Part shown: one piece after another, positions 57,613 to 64,000 of the stretch
Layout: each line of letters starts with the position of its first letter
How positions within the stretch are numbered: position 1 is the stretch's first letter
Assembly: GCF_004349105.1 (NCBI RefSeq)
Contig: NZ_SMLB01000022.1
Coordinates: 29,620 to 93,619, forward strand
Origin: Jiangella aurantiaca
GTDB taxonomy: Bacteria > Actinomycetota > Actinomycetes > Jiangellales > Jiangellaceae
DNA: 64,000 nucleotides
Direction of reading: 5' to 3'
Program-made: the position numbers and the translations under genes
Notes under the pieces: model-generated
Databases searched by the model: none
What the model was told of the DNA's origin: nothing
The model's input: the letters and a program-made list of their open reading frames with translations, nothing else

Positions 57613-58718
57613 TGATTCCCTTCTTTCCAGCGGGACTCGTCGCCGCCTGGGACCTCGCGGTCGGCCTCGGCGATCGCCCTCTCCTCGATGGAGCCCGCCA
57701 GCTCGACCAGGTCGAGGCCGGCCAGTTCGGCCGCGCAGCAGCCCGCGAGTCGCCGGCACCGCTCGGCCCAGGTCGTGGGCAACGCGCTCAGTCCGTGCGC
57801 CGCGCCGGTGAGCGCACCGGTCAGCGCGGGTGCGCTGTCGGCCAGCGCCGGCAGGCAAGCCGCCGCGGTGACGGCGGCGATCGGCCGCTCCCCGCCCCGC
57901 TCGGCGGCGTGCGCCAGCGCGACGGCGACCGGCAGGGTCTGTGCTGCGGCGACGCCGTAGCTGTAGACGTGGCCGGCCGGCTCGTCGAGCAGCGGCACGG
58001 CCTCGCCGGCACTCCCCGCGCCCGAGGTCGCCGCCAGCGCCCGGTCGACGGACGCCGCCAGCAGTCCGTCCGCGGGGAGCCCGGCGGCGGCCACGGCCCA
58101 TGCATCGGCCAGCGGCTCGCCGCGGACCAGCCGGGCGACGGTTTCGGCGACCGCCCGCGCCGCTGCGAGGCCGTCGCCGGCGTTGGTGACCTCGGCATCC
58201 CAGCCGGCCAGCGTGGCGGCCGTGTCCGGGCCGTCCGCGACCAGGCCGGCGGCGACCGAGCGGACCGCGGCGGCGTCGTCGAAGTGGTGCGGATTGTCGT
58301 GCCCGGTGACCGGCGGGTCGAGATCGCGGCGCAGCGCGTCGGACGCGGCCGCGACGCTGATCCGGCCGCGCGGCAGGGTGCCGGCAGCGGCCGCCGAGCG
58401 CCAGTGCGCGTGCACGTCGTCGCGGCCGAGTGCGCCGGGCCGCGCCGCGGTGTCGAGCAGCCAGGTCAGGGTCCACGCCGCCCACTCCGCGTCGTCGCTC
58501 GGCCCGAGCCGCAGCGGGGCCGTCGGCTGATTGAGCGCGAACGGCACCGGCAGCGTCGTCACCTGCTCCATCTCGGCGAACGCGTCCAGCTCGCGGTGCA
58601 GCCGGCGGGTCCACGGCGGCAGCAGCTGGGCGCGGTGCCGGACGGCGGGCCAGCCGGCGGCGTCGCCGATGGCCAGCCCGAGCAGCGCCCCGGCGGTGTG
58701 GTCGTGCCGATCGCTCAC
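57606..58718 (-). CDS. ADP-ribosylglycohydrolase-family protein B, degenerate second metal motif
   Basis: 370 residues from GTG 58718, overlapping the stop of gene A. First motif 'GALLGLAIGDAAGWPAV' and SDDAEWAAWTL are ARH-like. The second motif, normally G-x-D-x-D-T/S, reads CLPALADSAPALTGALTGAAHG: one acidic residue remains. The active site may be incomplete, so this copy may be a regulatory or altered-specificity subunit. The rest of the chain keeps the ARH helical pattern. Confidence 0.78.
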   Translation of the reverse strand: MSDRHDHTAGALLGLAIGDAAGWPAVRHRAQLLPPWTRRLHRELDAFAEMEQVTTLPVPFALNQPTAPLRLGPSDDAEWAAWTLTWLLDTAARPGALGRDDVHAHWRSAAAAGTLPRGRISVAAASDALRRDLDPPVTGHDNPHHFDDAAAVRSVAAGLVADGPDTAATLAGWDAEVTNAGDGLAAARAVAETVARLVRGEPLADAWAVAAAGLPADGLLAASVDRALAATSGAGSAGEAVPLLDEPAGHVYSYGVAAAQTLPVAVALAHAAERGGERPIAAVTAAACLPALADSAPALTGALTGAAHGLSALPTTWAERCRRLAGCCAAELAGLDLVELAGSIEERAIAEADREVPGGDESRWKEGNQC

Positions 58719-59680
58719 GAGTCCGCCTCCAGGTGGTCGGCCAACTGGTCGGCGAGGTCGAGCGGATGCAGGCCCGCGACCACCTCGCCCAGGCAGCGGC
58801 CGGTGACCGGCCCGATCTGCGCGCGCCAGTCCGCCGGGACCGCGTCGAGGCCGCCGTGCGCCCCGGCCAGCGCGCCGGCGATGGCGGCGGTGGTGTCGGC
58901 GTCGCGGCCCATCGCGACCGCGCCGGTGACGGCCGGCGCGAACGCGCCGTCGGCCGCCAGAAACGCGCCGAACGCCAGCGCGACCGCCTCCGGCGCCAGG
59001 TCGGTCCATGGATAGGACCGGACGACGACGGCGTCCAGCAGCGCGGGCACGTCCCCGGCGTGGATGACGCCGGCCCGCAGCGACCGCGCCGTCCACGAGT
59101 CGTCCGGCACGGCGGCCAGCGCGGCGGCCGCGATGTCGTGCGGCGTCGTCGTCCCCGTCATCGCGACGGCGACCGCGGCGGCCACCGCGACCCCGGCGTG
59201 CACGCCCTCGCCGTCGTGGCTGACCGCGCCGTCGACGGCGGCCAGGCGGGCCGCCGTCCCCGGATCCCCCGCGGCGTAGACCCCGTGGACCGCGGCGCGC
59301 ATGGCCAGTCCGTCGCTCCACGAGTGCAGGTGCCGCCCGCTGGCCGGCGGCCGCAGCCCGGCGCGCAGGTTCTCGATGGTGCCCAGCTCGCTGAACCCGG
59401 CGCCGGAGAACCCGCCCTCGCGGACAGTCAGGTGCCTGATCCACGCGTCGGCGACGTGGTCGCTGGTCAGCGCGGTGCCGTGCTCGAGCAACAGCAGCGC
59501 GCTGAACGCGGCGTACTCGGTGTCGTCGGTGCCCGACGGCCGATCGGTGAGAAACCCGGTGACCGTGCCCCAGCGGGCGGCGATCTCCTCGGCCGTCAGG
59601 TTCTCCGCGGGGGCGCCCATGGCGTCACCGACGGCGAGCCCGAGCAGGCATCCTCGCGCCCGTTGTCTGGTCACGGGCAT
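58715..59680 (-). CDS. ADP-ribosylglycohydrolase-family protein A (321 residues)
   Basis: ATG 59680 with GTGGAGG upstream (a GTG at 59695 is possible). 'GCLLGLAVGDAMGAPAENLTAEEI', TDDT-type motif GTDDTEYAAFSALLLLEHG, second metal motif 'TGAVAMGRDADTTAAIAGALAGAHGG'. Compact, canonical ARH/DraG enzyme. Follows the sugar-binding lipoprotein gene by 49 bases. Confidence 0.88.
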   Translation of the reverse strand: MPVTRQRARGCLLGLAVGDAMGAPAENLTAEEIAARWGTVTGFLTDRPSGTDDTEYAAFSALLLLEHGTALTSDHVADAWIRHLTVREGGFSGAGFSELGTIENLRAGLRPPASGRHLHSWSDGLAMRAAVHGVYAAGDPGTAARLAAVDGAVSHDGEGVHAGVAVAAAVAVAMTGTTTPHDIAAAALAAVPDDSWTARSLRAGVIHAGDVPALLDAVVVRSYPWTDLAPEAVALAFGAFLAADGAFAPAVTGAVAMGRDADTTAAIAGALAGAHGGLDAVPADWRAQIGPVTGRCLGEVVAGLHPLDLADQLADHLEADS

Positions 59681-59729
59681 GGTCCGCGCCTCCACCTCTC
59701 GCTCCGCTTCCCCCGCCTCCGACCGCGGC

Positions 59730-61022
59730 TCAGCGGTTGTAGCGCTCCAGGATCTCGTTGCCGTCCTCGGTCAGCCGGGTGCCGAGCTCGTCCAGCGAGA
59801 TCGAGTTCGCGAAGTACTCCTCGATGGACGGGTTCGCGACCTTGTTCTTCCACTCCTCGTAGCCACGCACCCGCTGGAACGGCGCCTGCTCGAGGAACTC
59901 GCCCGAAGCGGCCGCGACGGGCCAGTCCGGGGTCTCGGTCAGGATCGGGTCCTGGGCCGCGGCGGAGCTCGCCGGAATCATCCAGTCGCCCTTGGCCAGC
60001 AGCGCCTGGTTCTCCGGGTTCAGCATGTACTCCAGGAAGGCCATCGCCTCCTCGGGGTGCTCGGACTCGGCGGCGATCGAGATCGTCTGCGGCGCCGCCG
60101 CCTGCGCCTGGGAGTCGCCCTTCAGCGCCGGGATGGTCACCCACTCGAAGCCCTCCGGGGCCTGGTCGATGATCTGCTGGCGGAACCAGATGCCCTTCGG
60201 CAGCATGGCGTACTGGCCGGCGAAGAAGCCCGGGAGCGGGTCCGACCCGCCCATGCCGATGGCATCCGTGGCGGCGCTCTTGTCCACGTAGAGCTGGTCG
60301 TAGATGCGCTGGAACGCCTCCTTCTCCCCGTCGCCGAAGACCACCGTGCTGGCGCCGTCGGACTCTTCGAAGAACCCGCCGCCGAAGTTGAGGGCCAGGT
60401 TGAGCATGCGGTTGGCCGGGTCCTTCAGCGTCCACGCCACCCCGAAGGTGTCGGCGTCGGTGAGCTGCTTGGAGGTCTCGGCGAACTCGTCCCACGTCCA
60501 CGGGTCGTCCGGGGCCGGCACCGGGATGCCGGCGGCGTCGAGCAGCGTCTTGTTGGCGAAGATCACCTGAGCGTCCAGCAGGAACGGCACCGCATAGACG
60601 GCGTCGTCGAAGGTGACCGCCTCCCACGCGCCGCCCAGGATGTCGTCTCTCAACTCCGACGACACCATGTCGGTGATGTCGAGGATCCAGCCCCGGTCGG
60701 CGAAGTCCTGCAGGTAGGACGACTCGTAGTGGATCAGGTCAGGAGCGGTGCCACCCTCGAACGCCGTCACCAGCTGGTCCTGCACCGACGCCCAGTCACC
60801 CTGGAGGTACTCGACCTGGATGTCGGGGTTGTCGGCGTTCCACTGCTCGATGATCTGCTGGTTCGCGGCGATCGACTCCGGCTGGAACGCCAGGCTCTGG
60901 AACGTCAGCGTCACGGGGCCGTCCCCGCCGTCACCGGTGCCGGCGTCGTCGCCGGAGCCGCAGCCGGCCAGCACGAGGCCTGCGCTCAAGACGGTGGCCG
61001 ATACGATCGTTGCTCTGCGCAC
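59730..61022 (-). CDS. Sugar ABC transporter substrate-binding lipoprotein
   Basis: 430 residues from GTG 61022 with AGGAGGG upstream. Lipobox LVLAGCG at about residue 20, then an extracellular-solute-binding family 1 protein: 'IEQWNADNPDIQVEYLQGDWASVQDQLVTAFEGGTAPDLIHYE', 'AVYAVPFLLDAQVIFANKTLLDAAGI', 'PWTWDEFAETSKQL', 'GIWFRQQIIDQ'. This fold usually binds oligosaccharides or glycosides, which are larger than ribose, so the ligand is probably a riboside or conjugate. Confidence 0.92.
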   Translation of the reverse strand: MRRATIVSATVLSAGLVLAGCGSGDDAGTGDGGDGPVTLTFQSLAFQPESIAANQQIIEQWNADNPDIQVEYLQGDWASVQDQLVTAFEGGTAPDLIHYESSYLQDFADRGWILDITDMVSSELRDDILGGAWEAVTFDDAVYAVPFLLDAQVIFANKTLLDAAGIPVPAPDDPWTWDEFAETSKQLTDADTFGVAWTLKDPANRMLNLALNFGGGFFEESDGASTVVFGDGEKEAFQRIYDQLYVDKSAATDAIGMGGSDPLPGFFAGQYAMLPKGIWFRQQIIDQAPEGFEWVTIPALKGDSQAQAAAPQTISIAAESEHPEEAMAFLEYMLNPENQALLAKGDWMIPASSAAAQDPILTETPDWPVAAASGEFLEQAPFQRVRGYEEWKNKVANPSIEEYFANSISLDELGTRLTEDGNEILERYNR

Positions 61023-61060
61023 GATCCCTCCTGGGGTGGTTTCGGTGGGTCTGGATGTGG

Positions 61061-61897
61061 TCACGACTTCACCGCGCCGCCGAGCATGCCCCCGACGAGA
61101 CGGCGTTGGATGATGGCGAAGAAGACGAGGCTCGGGATGGTGGCGACCAGGGCGGCGGCCGCGAGCGGGCCCAGCCGGGCCACCCCTTCGGCGCCGATGA
61201 ACTTCACCAGCGTCAGCGAGATGGTCTGCAGCTCGGGTGTGCGCAGCAGTACCAGGGCGAAGAGGAACTCGTTCCACGCCGAGACGAACGCGAACAGCGC
61301 CGCGGCGACCACGCCCGGGACCAGCAGTGGCGCCACGATGTCCCTGAGCGTGCGCAGCCTGCCGGCGCCGTCCATCGCCGCCGCCTCCTCCAACTCGGCC
61401 GGGATGCCGGCGACGTAGCTGCGCAGCATCCACAGCGCGAACGGCATGCTCCAGACGACGTAGACGATGATCAGGCCGATCTGCGTGTCGTAGAGGCCGG
61501 CATCGCGCAGGAGCAGGAACAGCGGGATGATCACCAAGATGAACGGGAACATCTGGCTGAGCAGCACCCACAGCGTCGTCATCCGGCTCACCACCGAGCG
61601 GTAGCGGGCCATCACGTACGCCGCCGGGATCGAGAGCAACACGGTGACCAGGGCCGAGACGCCCGCGATGATCAGCGTGTTGAGGAGGGCGCGCGCCAGC
61701 GGCTGCTGATCGAACGCGAGCCGGAAGTTCTCCAGCGTCGGGTTCTCCGGGATGATCGTCGGCTCGATCAGCGCCATCTCCTGCGGCGGCTTGAACGCCG
61801 TCGACACCAGCCAGAGCAGCGGGAAGGCCAGGAACACCAGGTAGGCGGCCAGGGCCAGGTACTTCGCCGGGGTCGCCAGCGTACGGGCGCCTCGCAT
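61061..61897 (-). CDS. Sugar ABC transporter permease (MalG type)
   Basis: 278 residues from ATG 61897; GGAGGAGGG spacing favours it over ATG 61903. Six predicted helices (YLALAAYLVFLAFPLLWLVSTAF ...), EAA loop 'ELEEAAAMDGAGRLRTLRDIVAPLLVPG'. Pairs with the MalF-type permease; no ATPase gene is in the operon, so a shared MsiK-like ATPase elsewhere must serve it. Confidence 0.92.
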   Translation of the reverse strand: MRGARTLATPAKYLALAAYLVFLAFPLLWLVSTAFKPPQEMALIEPTIIPENPTLENFRLAFDQQPLARALLNTLIIAGVSALVTVLLSIPAAYVMARYRSVVSRMTTLWVLLSQMFPFILVIIPLFLLLRDAGLYDTQIGLIIVYVVWSMPFALWMLRSYVAGIPAELEEAAAMDGAGRLRTLRDIVAPLLVPGVVAAALFAFVSAWNEFLFALVLLRTPELQTISLTLVKFIGAEGVARLGPLAAAALVATIPSLVFFAIIQRRLVGGMLGGAVKS

Positions 61898-61899
61898 GA

Positions 61900-62841
61900 T
61901 CATCCCTCCTCCCGGTAGCGGCGGCGCAGGTAGAACACGACGAACACCGCGATCACCAGCACCATGGCGTTGCCCAGGGCAGCCGCGTAGCCGTAGTTGC
62001 CGTAGCGGAAGGCCTCTTCGTAGGCGAACAGCATCGGCAGCCGCGTCGAGCCGCCGGGCCCGCCTTCGGTGAGCACGTAGACGAGGCTGAACGAGTTGAA
62101 GTTCCAGATGAAGTCCAGCGTCGTCATGGCCGTCACGACCGGGCGCAGCGCCGGCCAGGTCACGTTGCGGAACCGCTGCCACGGGCCCGCGCCGTCCATC
62201 GCCGCGGCCTCCTTGAGCTCCTCGGAGACGCTCTGCAGACCGGCGAGCAGCACCACCGTCGTCTGCGGCATGCCGGACCACACGCCGACGACGATCACGG
62301 CGGGCAGCGCCAGCGACAACGAGCTGAGCCATTCGACGTTGGAGTCGATGATGCGCAGGTCCGTCAGGACGCTGTTCAGGATGCCCGCGTTGGGGTGGTA
62401 CACCAGCCGCCACATGATCCCGACGACCACCGGCGGCATCGCCCACGGCACCAGCGCCAGTGTCCGCGCGAGCCAGCGCAGCCGCAGCTTCTGGTTCAGC
62501 AGCAGCGCCAGGCCGAGGCTGGCGAAGAACTGCAGGATCGTGACGCCGAACGCCCAGATGAGCCCGATGCGGAACGACTCCCAGAAGTACGAGTCGCCCA
62601 GCAGCTGGGTGTAGTTCTCGAACCCGGTGAACTCAGTCGCGGCGTTGCGCCCCGCCTGGGCGTCGGTGAAGCCCAGGTAGATGCCGCGCAGCAGCGGGTA
62701 CAGGCTGAACAGCACGACGGGGATCAGCGCCGGGACGGCCAGCATCAGCCCGTCGCGGTCCAGGCCGAGGAAGGTCCGGCGCCTGCCCGGCTGCTTGGGC
62801 CGGGGCGTCGTCGGCGGCGGCGCGGTGACGGTGGCGCTCAT
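61900..62841 (-). CDS. Sugar ABC transporter permease (MalF type)
   Basis: 313 residues from ATG 62841, overlapping the lacI-family stop by 4 bases. Pro-rich cytosolic tail, helices from GLMLAVPALIPVVLFSLYPLLRGIYLG, EAA loop 'ELKEAAAMDGAGPWQRFRNVTWPALRPV', 'TEGGPGGSTRLPMLFAYEEAF'. First transporter gene, coupled to its regulator. Confidence 0.92.
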   Translation of the reverse strand: MSATVTAPPPTTPRPKQPGRRRTFLGLDRDGLMLAVPALIPVVLFSLYPLLRGIYLGFTDAQAGRNAATEFTGFENYTQLLGDSYFWESFRIGLIWAFGVTILQFFASLGLALLLNQKLRLRWLARTLALVPWAMPPVVVGIMWRLVYHPNAGILNSVLTDLRIIDSNVEWLSSLSLALPAVIVVGVWSGMPQTTVVLLAGLQSVSEELKEAAAMDGAGPWQRFRNVTWPALRPVVTAMTTLDFIWNFNSFSLVYVLTEGGPGGSTRLPMLFAYEEAFRYGNYGYAAALGNAMVLVIAVFVVFYLRRRYREEG

Positions 62842-63854
62842 CGGCTGCTCTCCCGGACGGTCAGCGACGGCGGGACGGTGACCCGCTCGGGCGGCGCGTC
62901 GTCGCCGTCGAGCCGGCGCAGCAGCAGCTCCGCGGCGATGCGGCCGCGGTCGGCCGAGCCGAGCGAGACGCTGGACAGCGGCGGGAAGCTCGTCGCGGCC
63001 AGCGGGGTGTCGTCCATGCCGACCACGCGCACGTCGCCGGGGACGTCGCGGCCCAGCTCGCGCAGCGCGTGCAGGACGCCCATCGCGATGAGGTCGTTCG
63101 CGCCCAGCACAGCGTCGACGTCCGGGTGCGCGGTGAGCAGCTCGCGCGCCGTCTGGCGGCCGGCCTCGAACTGGAAGTCGGTGAACCGGACCAGTTCGTC
63201 GGTCTGGTCGTCGGCAGCGGCCAGGCCGGCCGAGGCGAGGCCCCTGCGATAGCCGTCGTAGCGGGCCCGGCCGGGGACGGTGTCGAGCGGGCCGTCGATG
63301 AACGCGATGCGGCGGGCGCCGGCCTCGGCCAGGTGCTCGACCGCGAGCCGCGCGCCGACCCGCGAGTCGGCCCGGACGTTGTCGACCGGGACGTCGTCGG
63401 GCAGCAGGCCGATCACCACCACCGGGACTGCGGTCTGCCGCAGCGCCTCGACGTGCCGGTCGGTCACCCGCAGCGGGCACAGGATCAGCCCGTCGACGTA
63501 GTTCTGGCTCAGGCTCGCGAGCACGCCGAGCTCGTTTTCGACGTCGGCGCCGGTGCTGTGCAGCAGCAGCCGGTAGCCCTGGTCGCGCAGCGCCGGCTGG
63601 ATGCGGCGCACCATCTCCAGGTAAGCGGCGTTGCCGATGTCCTCCATGGCGAACGCGACCTGCCCGGTGTGCCGCGTCTTCAGCGACTGCGCGACGACGC
63701 TCGGGACGTAGCCGACCTGCCGGACGGCGGCGTTGACCCGGGCGACCATGTCCGCGTTGGAGGTGTTGCCGTTGAGCGCCCGCGACACCGAGGAGATCGA
63801 GACCCCGGCGACCTTCGCGACCTCATGGATTGTCGGCCGACGGCGCTGCGTCAC
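62838..63854 (-). CDS. LacI-family repressor of the riboside operon
   Basis: 338 residues from GTG 63854 with GGAGG upstream. Helix-turn-helix 'PTIHEVAKVAGVSISSVSRALNGN', hinge 'YVPSVVAQSLKTRHTGQVAF', periplasmic-binding-protein-like sensor ('GLILCPLRVTDRHVEAL', 'IAFIDGPLDTVPGRARYDGYRRGL', 'VLGANDLIAMGVLHALRE', 'RVVGMDDTPLA'). Two palindromic operators lie upstream, so autorepression of the whole operon is expected; the inducer is probably the transported sugar or its phosphate. Confidence 0.93.
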   Translation of the reverse strand: MTQRRRPTIHEVAKVAGVSISSVSRALNGNTSNADMVARVNAAVRQVGYVPSVVAQSLKTRHTGQVAFAMEDIGNAAYLEMVRRIQPALRDQGYRLLLHSTGADVENELGVLASLSQNYVDGLILCPLRVTDRHVEALRQTAVPVVVIGLLPDDVPVDNVRADSRVGARLAVEHLAEAGARRIAFIDGPLDTVPGRARYDGYRRGLASAGLAAADDQTDELVRFTDFQFEAGRQTARELLTAHPDVDAVLGANDLIAMGVLHALRELGRDVPGDVRVVGMDDTPLAATSFPPLSSVSLGSADRGRIAAELLLRRLDGDDAPPERVTVPPSLTVRESSR

Positions 63855-63881
63855 GTGCCTCCACCTCCTCGTGGTCGATCT

Positions 63882-63893
63882 GGAATCGTTTCC
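63882..63893. promoter_or_regulatory. LacI-type operator, proximal
   Basis: GGAATCGTTTCC, one mismatch from the palindromic LacI/GalR consensus with central CG, 28 bases upstream of the repressor start. Confidence 0.7.
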
Positions 63894-63916
63894 GAGCCGT
63901 GGTGCGGCAGGCAGCG

Positions 63917-63928
63917 GGAAACGTTTCC
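63917..63928. promoter_or_regulatory. LacI-type operator, distal
   Basis: GGAAACGTTTCC, a perfect 12-bp LacI-family operator, 35 bases centre to centre from the proximal site. Confidence 0.75.
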
Positions 63929-64000
63929 GGGGTGGCTCATTGCATCGCGCCCGTCCCGCTTCCGTCAAGTCGTCGATACGAACCCGTAACCCACCCACTC

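Overview
This is a high-GC (roughly 70-73%) actinobacterial chromosome segment with dense, mostly leaderless or strongly SD-led genes, many ATGA/GTGA overlaps and a few lower-GC regulatory gaps. The housekeeping backbone at 4.3-18.9 kb (ligA, a MetE-like methionine synthase, mnmA, cysteine desulfurase, etfA, etfB, a GT4 glucosyltransferase) keeps the order known from Mycobacterium tuberculosis Rv3014c-Rv3032. The gene families present would fit Jiangella or a related Actinomycetota genus, but that name is inference. No rRNA, tRNA, CRISPR array, transposase or prophage was seen.

Layout. 1-3.7 kb: end-truncated secreted ThuA-sorbosone dehydrogenase fusion and an unrecognised P-loop NTPase. 4.3-7.7 kb: ligA and the methionine synthase. 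7.7-13.3 kb: accessory block inserted between methionine synthase and mnmA (truncated LysR and permease genes joined head to head, two GAF-ANTAR regulators, a frameshifted VIT1 transporter, TetR plus alpha/beta hydrolase, an ArsC-like phosphatase). 13.3-18.9 kb: mnmA, cysteine desulfurase, etfBA, GT4. 18.9-20.0 kb: a palindrome plus AbiEi/DUF559 gene that has run into the end of an HTTM gene. 20.0-27.9 kb: two DUF5819-HTTM modules and two secreted EVDGT-repeat proteins, all on the minus strand. 28-31.2 kb: acyltransferase, GNAT, methyltransferase, enoyl-CoA hydratase. 31.3-45.3 kb: alpha-glucan/trehalose block (glgX, glgP, treS, maltokinase, glgB) without glgE, interrupted by a second palindrome-bracketed DUF559-type gene and by LVIVD and DUF305 genes. 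45.5-51.1 kb: divergent secreted S8 and M14 peptidases. 51.2-54.1 kb: PrmC-like methyltransferase, CitE-like lyase, CoA transferase. 54.2-63.9 kb: one LacI-controlled operon with a sugar ABC transporter, four different ADP-ribosylglycohydrolase-family enzymes and ribokinase.

Three things stand out. First, the DUF5819-HTTM pairs (HTTM is related to vitamin K-dependent gamma-glutamyl carboxylase) lie directly downstream of two Glu/Asp-rich repeat proteins, one with an LPDTG wall anchor; this could be a bacterial Glu-modification system acting on surface repeats. Second, the ABC transporter-ARH x4-ribokinase operon looks like an undescribed route for taking up and cleaving a ribosylated compound. 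Third, two AbiEi/DUF559-type genes sit beside long palindromes followed by an identical 14-bp sequence, and the palindromes have become part of the stop codons of neighbouring genes, which suggests a mobile palindrome-nuclease unit. A separate 72-bp palindromic repeat family occurs three times in intergenic DNA.
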